Assembly (NCBI RefSeq): GCF_003751785.1
Contig: NZ_RKIE01000002.1
Location: forward strand, 124,001 to 188,000
Length of the DNA: 64,000 nucleotides
Reading direction: 5' to 3'
From: Frigoribacterium sp. PhB160
GTDB taxonomy: Bacteria > Actinomycetota > Actinomycetes > Actinomycetales > Microbacteriaceae
The translations under genes were made by a program, and so were the position numbers. The notes under the pieces are model-generated. The model saw nothing but the letters and a program-made list of their open reading frames with translations. It made no database searches and was not told the origin of the DNA. The stretch's first letter is position 1; every line of letters begins with the position of its first letter. This document shows positions 27,518 through 36,104 of this stretch, in pieces.

Positions 27518-29214
27518 GCCGGGGGCCTGCCCCGCGCGGGCTCGTGGTGCTCGGTGCGACGGTCCACGACGGGTCCGGAGGCGCGGCGCGGGTCGCCGAC
27601 GTCGTCGTGCGCGACGGGGTGGTCGTCGCGGTGGGCGCCGGGGCCGCCGCGGGGACCGCGACGGCGGGCGTCGCCGGAGCCGGAGCCGGAGCCTGGTCGG
27701 GAGCCGGGCCCGACGGAGGACGGTCGGCGGACGGCGCCGAGGTCGTCGACGGGCGCGGTCTCGAGCTGCTGCCGGGCTTCGTCGACGTGCACGCCCACGA
27801 CGACGCGGCGCTGTTCCGCCCCGGGGGAGTGTCGCCGAAGACCGCCCAGGGCGTGACGACGACGATCGTCGGCAACTGCGGCCAGGGGGTCGCGCCGTCG
27901 CCGCGCGACCCGGCCGACCGGTCGCTCGCGGAGTACTCGCGGCCGGTGCTGGGGGAGTTCCCCGAGCGCCGGTGGGCGTCGTTCCGCGACTACGTCGAGA
28001 CGCTCCGCACCGAGCCCCTCGACCTGCACGCGGGGACGCTCGTGCCCCACGCGCCGATGCGTGCGGTCGTGCTGGGCACGGCCCGGCGCCCCGCCGGCGC
28101 CCGCGAGACGGCGACGATCGCCGGGTCCGTCGGCGACGCCCTCGACGCCGGCGCGCTCGGCGTCTCGCTGGGCCTCATGTACGCGCCCGGCGACGCCGCC
28201 GAGCGTCCGGAGCTCGTCGCGCTGGCCCGCGAGGTCGCGGCCCGCGGCCGGCTGCTCGTGGCGCACGTGCGGAACGAGGCCGACGGGCTCGACGACTCGA
28301 TCGAGGAGCTCGCCTCGCTCGCGCGTGAGACCGGCGCCGCGGTGCACCTGAGCCACCTCAAGGTCACCGGCCCGCGCAACGTCGGGCACATGGCGGCCGT
28401 CGTCGACCGGCTCGACGCCCTCCGCGACGAGGGCGTCGACGTCTCGGCCGACGTCTACCCGTACGACGCCGGCAGCACGACGGTCGCCTCGCTCTTCCCG
28501 CCCGCGACCGCCGACCGCGGCATCGACAGCCTGCTGGAGGCGCTGGCCGGCCCCCGCTCCCGGGCGGAGGTGCTGGCCGGGCTCGACCGCCCCTGGCCCG
28601 GCACCCTCCTCGAGAACCAGTGGGCGGCGATCGGTCCCGCCCGCATCGTGCTGGCCGGGTTCGCCCGCCCCGAGCACGCGGCCCTCGAGGGCCGGAGCGT
28701 CGCCGACATCGCGTCCGAGCTCGGCGGCGACCCCCGTGAGGTGCTCGCGGACCTCGTCCTCGCGGAGCGCGGCGCCCTCACCGTCATCGTCTTCCACACC
28801 GACCACGAGGGCATGCGCACCGCCCTCGCCTGGCCGCACGCCCTCGTCGGCTCCGACGGCCTGCCGCGGGAGTCGGGCACGGTGCACCCCCGGCTCTACG
28901 GGACGTTCTCGCGCGTGCTCGACGTCTACGCGGGCGCCACGGGCGCCGCCGTCGGGGCCGTCACGGGCGCCGGGGACGGCCTCGGCGAGGCCGTGCTGAC
29001 CCGCGAGGACGCCGTCCGCCGCATGTCGGTCGGGGCGACGCGACGCTTCGGCCTCGTGCCGCCCGGGCAGCCCGTCGGCGTCGTGCCGGGCGCCGTCGCC
29101 GACCTGCAGCTCGTCGACCCCGCGACCTACGCCGACCGGGCCACGTACGCGGCGCCGCGCTCGTCGCCCTCCGGCGTGCGCGGTGTCTGGCTGGCCGGTC
29201 GACGCGTCGCCTGA
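27514..29214 (+). CDS. D-aminoacylase / N-acyl-D-amino-acid deacylase family amidohydrolase
   Basis: A 566-residue metal-dependent amidohydrolase of the D-aminoacylase family, which hydrolyses N-acyl-D-amino acids. The family ligands are visible: His93 and His95 (VHAHDD), Cys122 (GNCGQG), HVRNE, HLSHLK and Asp448 (GSDGLP). An Ala/Gly-rich insert (about residues 47-80) is low-complexity. The GTG at 27514 overlaps the nagB stop by four bases, so expression is coupled to amino-sugar breakdown. Possible substrates are N-acyl-D-amino acids from cell walls, or an acetylated amino sugar if the enzyme doubles as a deacetylase. The substrate is uncertain. Confidence 0.85.
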   Translation: MSRGPAPRGLVVLGATVHDGSGGAARVADVVVRDGVVVAVGAGAAAGTATAGVAGAGAGAWSGAGPDGGRSADGAEVVDGRGLELLPGFVDVHAHDDAALFRPGGVSPKTAQGVTTTIVGNCGQGVAPSPRDPADRSLAEYSRPVLGEFPERRWASFRDYVETLRTEPLDLHAGTLVPHAPMRAVVLGTARRPAGARETATIAGSVGDALDAGALGVSLGLMYAPGDAAERPELVALAREVAARGRLLVAHVRNEADGLDDSIEELASLARETGAAVHLSHLKVTGPRNVGHMAAVVDRLDALRDEGVDVSADVYPYDAGSTTVASLFPPATADRGIDSLLEALAGPRSRAEVLAGLDRPWPGTLLENQWAAIGPARIVLAGFARPEHAALEGRSVADIASELGGDPREVLADLVLAERGALTVIVFHTDHEGMRTALAWPHALVGSDGLPRESGTVHPRLYGTFSRVLDVYAGATGAAVGAVTGAGDGLGEAVLTREDAVRRMSVGATRRFGLVPPGQPVGVVPGAVADLQLVDPATYADRATYAAPRSSPSGVRGVWLAGRRVA

Positions 29215-29328
29215 GGCCGCGGCGGCGGGGGACGCGGGGGCCGCGTCGGCGTCGGTGCAGGGACCACGGGGTGCGGGGCGACCCGGCGGGGGAGGCGACA
29301 GGCGGGCGGTCGGGGGCCGCGCCTCCTC

Positions 29329-29353
29329 GGGGGTGGGGCGGGGTGCCCCGGGG
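29329..29353 (+). other. G-quadruplex-capable run
   Basis: The pattern G5-T-G4-C-G4-TGCCCC-G5 on the plus strand meets the four-run rule for an intramolecular G-quadruplex. It lies in the 247-base spacer before the gene at 29462. The rest of that spacer is GC-rich and holds no convincing gene. Confidence 0.4.
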
Positions 29354-29461
29354 GACGACGGGGGTGAGGTCCGGGTGGCGTCGGCGGGCTCACGGCGACT
29401 TCGGGGCGGACAGCGAGTTGTGTTGCGGGGACGGCCGTGGTGGCCGACACGAGGAGGCGCG

Positions 29462-30082
29462 GTGAAGGTCCTGCTGCTGGGCGCGACCGGGGGCGTCGGC
29501 TCCCACCTGATGAGGGCCGGTCTGTCGGCCGGTCACGACGTGACCGTGCTGGTGCGCGACGAGGCCGCCCTCGACGTCCGGGACGGCGCGCGGGTGCTCG
29601 TCGGCGACGCCACGTCGGCCGACGACGTGCGCGCGGCGGTCGCCGGGCAGGACGCCGTGCTCAACGCCGTCGGGTCGCGGAAGCTCCGGCACCCCGTCGA
29701 GGTGCCCGTCGGCGCGGCCCTGCTGCCGGCCATGACCGAGGCCGGAGTCCGGCGCCTCGTGGTGTGCTCGGCCTTCGGGGTGGGGGCCTCGCGGGAGGAC
29801 GCGGGCACGTTCCAGAAGCTCTTCTTCGACACGGTGCTCGGCAAGGTCTACGAGGCGAAGGAGGAGGCGGACGACGCGGTGCGCGCCTCCGGCCTGGACT
29901 GGACGCTCGTCTACCCGACCCGGCTCACCGACGAGCCCGCGACCGGCGACGTCGTCGCCGCCGAGCGCCTCGCCGACGGTGCGTCGATCAAGGTCACCCG
30001 CGCGGACGTCGCCCGGTTCATGCTCGCGCAGCTCGGCGACGACGCCTGGCTGCGACGCACGGCGGTGCTCACCGGTCGCTGA
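29462..30082 (+). CDS. NAD(P)-binding protein, atypical SDR (NAD(P)H-dehydratase/BVR-like)
   Basis: A 206-residue single-domain Rossmann protein: LLGATGGVGSHL gives the dinucleotide-binding GxxGxxG at residues 6-12, then YPTRLTDEP near residue 157. It belongs to the NAD(P)H-binding (NmrA-like) atypical short-chain dehydrogenases that act as flavin or biliverdin reductases or redox sensors. The GTG at 29462 has GAGGAGG 5 bases upstream; the frame upstream is open but low-complexity. The substrate is unknown. Confidence 0.8.
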   Translation: MKVLLLGATGGVGSHLMRAGLSAGHDVTVLVRDEAALDVRDGARVLVGDATSADDVRAAVAGQDAVLNAVGSRKLRHPVEVPVGAALLPAMTEAGVRRLVVCSAFGVGASREDAGTFQKLFFDTVLGKVYEAKEEADDAVRASGLDWTLVYPTRLTDEPATGDVVAAERLADGASIKVTRADVARFMLAQLGDDAWLRRTAVLTGR

Positions 30083-30095
30083 GGCCGAGGTGCGG

Positions 30096-30500
30096 TCAGC
30101 CGACGATCGCGAGGGCGTCGATCTCGACGAGCATGGCCTCGTTCGGCAGCTCGACGAAGATCGTCGTGCGGGTCGGGAAGACGCCGTCGGTGACGTTCTG
30201 CGTGACGAAGGCCTCGTAGGCGGCGTTCATCTCGGCGAAGTCGCTGCGCTGCGTGAGGAAGACCCGCAGCGAGAGGACGTCGTCGAAGGTGCCCCCTGAG
30301 CCCTCCACGACCGCCTTGACGTTCTCGAGCGTGCGGAGCGTCTGGGCCGTCAGGTCGCCGCGGTGCAGGTACTCGCCGGTCGCCGGGTCCTGCGGGCCCT
30401 GGCCCGACACGGCGAGGAACCCGTTCTTCAGCACGCCCTGCGAGAAGATCGGCATCGGGGTGGGGGCTCCGGTCGTGGTCACCTTCGTCTTGTCGCTCAC
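30096..30500 (-). CDS. RidA family protein (enamine/imine deaminase)
   Basis: A 134-residue RidA/YjgF/UK114 protein. These trimers hydrolyse the reactive enamine or imine intermediates released by PLP-dependent dehydratases. The substrate-binding Arg111 is present in FPTRTTIFVELP, so deaminase activity is likely. It is divergent from a PLP enzyme of the D-serine-dehydratase/D-threonine-aldolase fold, exactly the kind of enzyme that makes such intermediates. A minus-strand TAGCTT box at 30575-30570 may be its -10. Confidence 0.9.
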   Translation of the reverse strand: MSDKTKVTTTGAPTPMPIFSQGVLKNGFLAVSGQGPQDPATGEYLHRGDLTAQTLRTLENVKAVVEGSGGTFDDVLSLRVFLTQRSDFAEMNAAYEAFVTQNVTDGVFPTRTTIFVELPNEAMLVEIDALAIVG

Positions 30501-30659
30501 AGGTCGCTTCTCTCGTCTCGTCGCGGGGCAGGGCCGGGGAGGACGCGCGGTGCGCCTCCGCCGCCTGCAAAGCTAGCGGAGCGACCGCCTCCCCTCCGCC
30601 GCGAGGGCGCGACGACCCGCAGCACGACGACGACCCGCACGACACGACGAGAGGGCACC

Positions 30660-32054
30660 ATGACCACGAGCCACCCGCACGCCGCGTCCGACCGCCGCGC
30701 CGCCGCCCCGCGCCCTGCCGACGCGCGGCCCGCCTCGAAGGCCACCTTCAGCCGCGCCGACCGGCCCGTCCCGCTCGTCGAGCTGCCCACGCCGCTGCTG
30801 ACTCTCGACCTCGACGCCCTCGACCACAACGTCGCGACGATGGCGGCCTGGTGCCGCGCCGCCGGGGTCGACCTCGCGCCGCACGGCAAGACGACGATGT
30901 CGCCCGACGTCTGGCGGCGCCAGCTCGACGCGGGCGCCTGGGGCATCACCGTGGCGACGGCGTTCCAGGCCTCCGTCGCCCGCGAGGCCGGGGTCGCGCG
31001 CGTCGTGCTGGCGGGCACGACCTTCCACGAGGAGGCGCTGGTCGCCCTCGCCTCCCGCCCCCGGGCCACCCGCGTGATGATGTGGGTCGACTCGGTCGAC
31101 GCCGTCCGCCTCGCCGACGAGGCGCTCGCGCGGGCCGCCGCGGCCTCGGCCGTCCTCGGCGACGGCGACGTCGAGCCGGCGGAGCCCCTCGCGGTGCTGG
31201 TCGAGCTGGGCTCGCCGCTCGGCCGGACCGGGGCCCGCACCCTCGCGGAGGCGCAGCGCGTCGCCGACGCCGTCTCGTCCGCGGAGCACCTCGTGCTCGC
31301 CGGCGTCGCGGGCTACGAGGGCGCGCTCACCCACGACGTCGACGCCGCGGGCATCCAGGTCGTCGACGACTACCTCGGCACCTTGCTCGAGCTGCTCGAC
31401 GCCGTCGGGCCCGAGGCCTTCGACGACTGGCTCGCCGCGGGCGAGGACGTGGTGCTGACCGCCGGCGGCAGCGTCTACTTCGAGCGCGTGGTGGCCGTCC
31501 TCGGCGCACGGCACGACCCGAGGGGCGACCGTGGGCCGCGCCTCCGGGTGGTCCTGCGATCGGGGTCGTACGTCGCGCACGACCACGACCTGTACCGGAG
31601 GCTCACGCCCTTCGCCCGCGACACGACGCCCGGCTCGGCCCACGCCGACGGGTCGGAGTCGTTCCGGCCGGCGCTCGAGCTGTGGGCGACGGTCGTCTCG
31701 AGGCCGGAGCCGGGGCTGGCCCTGCTGAACGCCGGTCGCCGCGACACCGCCGACGACGAGGGGACGCCCGTGCCGCTCGACGCCTGGCGGACGTCGGACG
31801 CCGTCGCGGGCGCCGCCCGCGGACCGCTCGCGGGCGCGCTCGACGGGGCCTCGGTCTCGGCGCTCAACGACCAGCACGCCTTCCTGCGGCTGCGGGACGA
31901 CTCGACGCTGGCCGTCGGCGACCTCGTGCGGCTCGGCGTCTCGCACCCCTGCACGACCATCTCGCAGTGGAGCGAGCTGTCGACGGTGCGCGGCGGCACG
32001 GAGGCGCGGGTGCTGCCGCCCACGGTCGTCGGGACGTTCGCCACGCGGTTCTGA
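30660..32054 (+). CDS. D-threonine aldolase / D-serine dehydratase-like PLP enzyme
   Basis: A 464-residue fold-type III PLP protein, often annotated as amino acid deaminase. The alanine-racemase-type N-terminal barrel carries the PLP lysine Lys77 in PHGKTTM. The C-terminal domain ends with His429-Pro-Cys431 in GVSHPCTT, the HPC pair that binds zinc in eukaryotic-type D-serine dehydratase. This argues for D-serine or D-threonine breakdown. The ATG at 30660 starts the segment before the barrel; the open frame upstream is non-coding. It is divergent from the RidA-family gene. Confidence 0.82.
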   Translation: MTTSHPHAASDRRAAAPRPADARPASKATFSRADRPVPLVELPTPLLTLDLDALDHNVATMAAWCRAAGVDLAPHGKTTMSPDVWRRQLDAGAWGITVATAFQASVAREAGVARVVLAGTTFHEEALVALASRPRATRVMMWVDSVDAVRLADEALARAAAASAVLGDGDVEPAEPLAVLVELGSPLGRTGARTLAEAQRVADAVSSAEHLVLAGVAGYEGALTHDVDAAGIQVVDDYLGTLLELLDAVGPEAFDDWLAAGEDVVLTAGGSVYFERVVAVLGARHDPRGDRGPRLRVVLRSGSYVAHDHDLYRRLTPFARDTTPGSAHADGSESFRPALELWATVVSRPEPGLALLNAGRRDTADDEGTPVPLDAWRTSDAVAGAARGPLAGALDGASVSALNDQHAFLRLRDDSTLAVGDLVRLGVSHPCTTISQWSELSTVRGGTEARVLPPTVVGTFATRF

Positions 32055-32081
32055 CGCGGCCGGCGGGCCCGCGGTCAGGCT

Positions 32082-32105
32082 GTCAGCCGGTCAGCCGGTC
32101 AGCCG
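32082..32105. repeat. 8-bp tandem repeat GTCAGCCG x3
   Basis: Three exact copies of GTCAGCCG lie across the end of the epimerase gene. The 8-base period puts TGA stops in successive minus-strand frames. Confidence 0.6.
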
Positions 32106-33068
32106 GTCGTAGAGGGCGTCGGCCTCGGGGTCGACCACCCGGCGGGCGTCGTCGGCGTCGTGCCAGGCGACGATCTGCCGGGCCCCCTCGGCGAAGGGCA
32201 CCCGCGGGGCCCATGCCGGCACGATCCCCCGGATCTTCGACGTGTCGAAGACGGCCGGGTGGCTGCGGTCGCCGCGCAGCTCCGGGTCCCACGCGGGCAC
32301 CTGCTCGACGAGGTCACGGGTGGTGCGGTGCACGAGGTGCAGGCTGCCGCCCGCGGCGTCGGCGAGGCAGCGGGCGATCTCGTTCCAGGTGAGCAGCTCG
32401 GGGGCCGTGATGCCGAACGCCTCGCCGATCGCCCGCTCGTCGCCCAGCAGGGGCACGAACGCGTCGGCGAGGTCGTCGGCGTGGGTCAGCGCCCAGAGCG
32501 AGGTCCCGTCGCCGTGCACGACGACGGGCTCGCCGCGCCGCATGCGGTCGACGACGGTCCACCCGCCGAGCAGCGGCACGTGCGTGCGGTCGTAGGTGTG
32601 CGAGGGCCGCACGACGGTGGCGCGGACGCGGCCGGCCTGGTGCTCGTCGCGGAGGAGGCGCTCGCAGGCGATCTTGTCGCGGGCGTAGCGCGACCACGGG
32701 TTGAACAGCGGCGTCGCCTCCGTGATCGGCAGCGCGGCGGGCGGCTTCTGGTACGTCGAGGCCGAGCCGACGAAGACGTACTGCCCCGTGCGGCCGCCCA
32801 CGACGCGGAGGGTCGCGGCCAGGTCGTCGGGCGTGAAGGTCAGGAAGTCGGCCACGGCGTCGAAGCGACGGTCGCCCAGGGCGGCGGCCAGCGCCTCCTC
32901 GTCGCGGACGTCGGCGACGACGTGCTCGACCCCGTCGGGCAGCGGGCGGACCGTGGTGCTGCCGCGGTTGACCACCGTCACCTCGTGGCCCGCGCGCAGG
33001 GCGGTGCGCACGCACGCGGCGCTGATCTGGCCGGTGCCGCCGAGCACGAGGACGGAGGTCTGCGTCAT
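32091..33068 (-). CDS. NAD-dependent epimerase/dehydratase family protein
   Basis: A 325-residue extended short-chain dehydrogenase. The N-terminus VLVLGGTGQISAACVR holds the GxxGxxxxA-type nucleotide loop, and a YARDKIACE segment (about residue 130) supplies the YxxxK active site. It resembles the NAD-dependent epimerase-like reductases near CSP41-type proteins; the substrate is unknown. The ATG at 33068 is preferred over a GTG five codons upstream because CACAGT lies 6 bases before it, like other leaderless starts here. It is convergent with the PLP enzyme gene. Confidence 0.82.
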   Translation of the reverse strand: MTQTSVLVLGGTGQISAACVRTALRAGHEVTVVNRGSTTVRPLPDGVEHVVADVRDEEALAAALGDRRFDAVADFLTFTPDDLAATLRVVGGRTGQYVFVGSASTYQKPPAALPITEATPLFNPWSRYARDKIACERLLRDEHQAGRVRATVVRPSHTYDRTHVPLLGGWTVVDRMRRGEPVVVHGDGTSLWALTHADDLADAFVPLLGDERAIGEAFGITAPELLTWNEIARCLADAAGGSLHLVHRTTRDLVEQVPAWDPELRGDRSHPAVFDTSKIRGIVPAWAPRVPFAEGARQIVAWHDADDARRVVDPEADALYDRLTG

Positions 33069-33111
33069 CGCCCCACTGTGCACCCCGCGGGCAGGCCGCG
33101 GTCCGGGCGCC

Positions 33112-33954
33112 TCAGCCGAGCGCGTCGAGGGCCCGCCGGGCGGCCCGCACCCCCGCGAGGTCGGTCACCGGGTGCGAGTCGGACGCGGCCGAGCCGAGCG
33201 AGACCGGTCGGCGCGCCTCGGCGGGCCCGCCGTCGTGGCCCGGCCCGACGAGCCGCGAGGCGGAGAGGTGGACGGCGGCGACCCCGGCGGACGCGAGCCC
33301 GGGCACGTCGTCGACGCGGACGCCCCCGCCCGCCATGACCTGCACGGGCCCCGCGGCGCGCACCATCGCGGCGATCGTGCCCGCGGCGAGCCCGTCGGCG
33401 ACGCGGGACGCCCCGCCCGACGTGAGGACGCGGTGCACGCCGAGGGCCGCCAGGCGCGCCACGGACGCCACCGGGTCGGCCGACCGGTCGACCGCGCGGT
33501 GCACGGTGACCTCGACGGAGGGGCCGGCGGCGTCGCGGAGGCGGGCCAGCGCCTCCTCGTCGAGGGACCCTTCGGGCCGCAACGCGCCCACGACCACCCC
33601 CGCCACGCCGGTCGCGACGAGCGCCCGCACCTCGCGGAGCATCACGGCGAGCTCGTCGGCGTCGAAGTCGAAGCCGCCGGCACGGCAGCGGACGAGCGCG
33701 TGCACGGGCAGGCCGGCACCGACGACGAGGTCGGCGAGGCCCTGGGACGGCGTCACCCCGCCGAGCTCGAGCGCGCTGCAGAGCTCGACGCGGTCGGCGC
33801 CGCCCTCGAGCGCGACCCGGGCGCCGGCGAGCGACGTCACCGCGACCTCGAGCGCGGGACGCGGCCGCGACGGTGCCCCCGCGCCCACCGCAGCGCCCAC
33901 CCGCGCGGTCGTCGCTGGGGCGTCGGTCGAGGAGGCGCGGGCCGGGTCGGTCAT
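33112..33954 (-). CDS. cutC: CutC family protein (copper homeostasis)
   Basis: A 280-residue CutC TIM-barrel protein. The family pattern LEVAVTSLAGARVALEGGAD followed by RVELCSALELGG is present, with VHALVRCRAGGF and VLTSGGA further on. CutC has been linked to copper tolerance, though its biochemical role is disputed. About 35 extra residues precede the barrel. The ATG at 33954 has GAGGAT 6 bases upstream (a -10-like box, or part of a GGGAGG ribosome site). It is divergent from the acyl-CoA synthetase gene. Confidence 0.9.
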   Translation of the reverse strand: MTDPARASSTDAPATTARVGAAVGAGAPSRPRPALEVAVTSLAGARVALEGGADRVELCSALELGGVTPSQGLADLVVGAGLPVHALVRCRAGGFDFDADELAVMLREVRALVATGVAGVVVGALRPEGSLDEEALARLRDAAGPSVEVTVHRAVDRSADPVASVARLAALGVHRVLTSGGASRVADGLAAGTIAAMVRAAGPVQVMAGGGVRVDDVPGLASAGVAAVHLSASRLVGPGHDGGPAEARRPVSLGSAASDSHPVTDLAGVRAARRALDALG

Positions 33955-34001
33955 GCCCCGATCCTCCCAGAGGCGGTCGCCGCCGAGCCCGACCCCGGCC
34001 A

Positions 34002-34019
34002 CATGCCGGGCCCGGCATG
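34002..34019. promoter_or_regulatory. Perfect 18-bp palindrome in a divergent promoter
   Basis: CATGCCGGGCCCGGCATG lies between the divergent cutC and acyl-CoA synthetase genes, over the -35 position of the rightward promoter (-10 CATCAT at 34030-34035). A second inverted repeat, ATGCTC (34017-34022) with GAGCAT (34027-34032), touches the -10. It is a candidate repressor site; the regulator is unknown. Confidence 0.5.
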
Positions 34020-34041
34020 CTCGGCGGAGCATCATGGGCGG

Positions 34042-35880
34042 ATGGTCGACCACGCGAGCACCCCCGACGCTCCCTCCGACGGCGTCTCCGCCCCCTCCTC
34101 CGACGCCCCTGCCTCCGCCTCCGCCGCTGCGTCCGGCGCTGCGGCCGGCGCGACCGCGCCGCCCTGGACGGGCCCGCGCGACCCCGCGGCGACGGACGCC
34201 TTCCGCGCGGCCCGCGACGTGCTCATCGGCTCCGGTCACGACCACGCCGCGGCCCGCGCGGCGTTCCGCTGGCCCGACGTCGGCGACTCGTTCAACTGGG
34301 CCGTCGACTGGTTCGACGTGATCGCCGCCGGCAACGACCGCACCGCCCTGTGGATCGTCGCCGAGGACGGCACCGAGACGAAGGTCAGCTTCGACGAGAT
34401 GCGCCGCCGCTCCGACCAGGTGGCGGCCTGGTTCGTGGAGCGCGGCGTGCGGCACGGCGACCACGTCATGCTCATGCTCGGCAACCGGGTCGAGCTGTGG
34501 GAGGCGATGCTCGCGATCATGAAGATCGGCGCGGTCATCCTGCCCACGTCGGTCATGCTCGCCCCGCACGACGTCGAGGACCGCGTGCTCCGCGGCGGCG
34601 TCCGCCACGTGCTCGCCGACGCCGCCGACGCCCCGAAGTTCGCCGGCGTCGACCCGGGCGTCGGCCGCGTGGTCGTGGGCGGCCGCCTCGAGGGGTGGGC
34701 GTCGTACGAGGACTCGCACCGCGCCTCCCCGGCCCGACCGGAGGTGGCGACCGCCACCGACGACCCCTGCCTCGTCTACTTCACCTCGGGCACGACGAGC
34801 AAGCCGAAGATGGTCGTGCACACCCACGCCTCGTACCCGGTCGGGCACCTCTCGACGACGTACTGGCTCGGCCTGCGCCCGGGCGACGTGCACCTGACCA
34901 TCTCGTCGCCGGGCTGGGGCAAGCACGCGTGGAGCTGCTTCTTCGCCCCGTGGATCGCCGAGGCCACCGTGTTCGTGCACGAGCAGGCGCGGTTCTCGGC
35001 GGCGGCGCTCCGCGAGCAGCTCGACCGGGCCGAGGTGACGTCGTTCTGCGCGCCGCCGACCGTGTGGCGCATGCTGATCCAGTCGTCGCTCGGCGGTCGG
35101 CCGGTCGCGCTCCGCGAGGCGCTGTCGGCGGGGGAGCCGCTCAACCCCGAGGTCATCTCGCAGGTGCAGCGCTCGTGGGGGCTCGACATCCGCGACGGCT
35201 ACGGGCAGACCGAGACCACAGCCATCGTCGCCAACCCGCCGGGCAGCAGCGTGGTCGCGGGCTCGATGGGCCTGCCCCTGCCGGGCGTCGAGGTCGTGCT
35301 CGTCGACCCGCTCACCGGCGAGCTCGCCGACGAGGGCGAGATCTGCCTCGACCTGTCGACCCGCCCGGTGAACCTCATGACCGGCTACCTCGGCGACCCC
35401 GGGCGGACGGCCGCGTCGCAGCGCGACGGCCTGTTCCACACCGGCGACGTCGCCACCCGCGACGCCGCCGGCATGATCACCTTCGTGGGGCGCACCGACG
35501 ACGTGTTCAAGTCGTCCGACTACAAGGTCTCGCCGTTCGAGGTCGAGAGCGTGCTGATCGAGCACCCCGCGGTGGCCGAGTCGGCCGTCGTCCCCGCCCC
35601 CGACCCCGTGCGGCTCGCCGTCGTCAAGGCCTACGTCGTTCTCGCGGCCGGGGTCGAGCCGGACGACGCGACGGCGCTCGCCGTGCTGCGCCACGCCCGC
35701 GAGGGGCTGCCGCCCTACGAGCGCGTGCGCCGCGTCGAGTTCGTGGCCGAGCTGCCGAAGACGATCTCGGGCAAGATCCGGCGCGTCGAGCTGCGGGACC
35801 GCGAGGAGGCGCTGGCCGCCGCCGGGGAGCGTGCCCCGGGCGAGCGCCGCGACGACGAGTTCCCCGGGCTGCGCCGCTGA
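34042..35880 (+). CDS. Acyl-CoA synthetase (AMP-binding)
   Basis: A 612-residue adenylate-forming enzyme that joins a carboxylic acid to CoA via an acyl-AMP. The ATP-binding SGTTSKPKMVVHTH (about residues 250-263), YGQTET and TGDVATRD blocks are present, and the C-terminal catalytic lysine lies in TISGKIRRVEL. Its layout is closest to short/medium-chain (ACSM-like) synthetases. The N-terminal 50 residues are Ala/Ser/Pro-rich linker. The ATG at 34042 lies 6 bases after CATCAT. The frame is open upstream but runs antisense through cutC. Confidence 0.9.
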   Translation: MVDHASTPDAPSDGVSAPSSDAPASASAAASGAAAGATAPPWTGPRDPAATDAFRAARDVLIGSGHDHAAARAAFRWPDVGDSFNWAVDWFDVIAAGNDRTALWIVAEDGTETKVSFDEMRRRSDQVAAWFVERGVRHGDHVMLMLGNRVELWEAMLAIMKIGAVILPTSVMLAPHDVEDRVLRGGVRHVLADAADAPKFAGVDPGVGRVVVGGRLEGWASYEDSHRASPARPEVATATDDPCLVYFTSGTTSKPKMVVHTHASYPVGHLSTTYWLGLRPGDVHLTISSPGWGKHAWSCFFAPWIAEATVFVHEQARFSAAALREQLDRAEVTSFCAPPTVWRMLIQSSLGGRPVALREALSAGEPLNPEVISQVQRSWGLDIRDGYGQTETTAIVANPPGSSVVAGSMGLPLPGVEVVLVDPLTGELADEGEICLDLSTRPVNLMTGYLGDPGRTAASQRDGLFHTGDVATRDAAGMITFVGRTDDVFKSSDYKVSPFEVESVLIEHPAVAESAVVPAPDPVRLAVVKAYVVLAAGVEPDDATALAVLRHAREGLPPYERVRRVEFVAELPKTISGKIRRVELRDREEALAAAGERAPGERRDDEFPGLRR

Positions 35881-36032
35881 CGGTCGCCCGGGCGGCGTGC
35901 CCGTCCCGCGCCGCGGGGGCCCGTCTCCCGCTCGCGCGGCTGACGCGTCGGTCGAGGCGCGGTGGCGAGGGGACCGGACCGGGCGGGGCGTGACGCGCGT
36001 TCGGGGTCCTTACCGACGCGGCGGGCGACGCC

Positions 36033-36038
36033 TAGGAT
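36033..36038 (+). promoter_or_regulatory. -10 box TAGGAT before the M23 peptidase
   Basis: TAGGAT lies upstream of a GAGGAG ribosome site (36056-36061) and the short leader ORF at 36066. The rest of the 220-base spacer from 35881 holds nothing recognisable. Confidence 0.45.
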
Positions 36039-36065
36039 CGAGGGCACCGCCCGACGAGGAGACCC

Positions 36066-36104
36066 GTGACGACCAGCGACCGCACGACGACGACCCGCTC
36101 GTGA
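36066..36104 (+). CDS. 12-residue leader ORF overlapping the M23 peptidase gene
   Basis: A GTG at 36066, 4 bases after GAGGAG, opens a 12-codon frame reading MTTSDRTTTTRS. It ends at TGA 36102-36104 and overlaps the peptidase GTG (36101) by four bases. The only good ribosome site in the region belongs to this ORF, so the peptidase is probably translated by coupling. A frameshift joining the two frames is an alternative reading. Confidence 0.45.
   Translation: MTTSDRTTTTRS

Noticed and set aside
27514-29214. Calling the amidohydrolase a second nagA
   Set aside because: The Cys122 ligand and the HLSHLK, HVRNE and GSDG blocks follow the D-aminoacylase pattern and differ from NagA, which is encoded at 38017-39237.
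29127-29450. Minus-strand 107-codon frame in the spacer after the D-aminoacylase
   Set aside because: A Pro/Arg/Thr-rich product of low complexity with no ribosome site or -10 box; it reads as a composition artefact.
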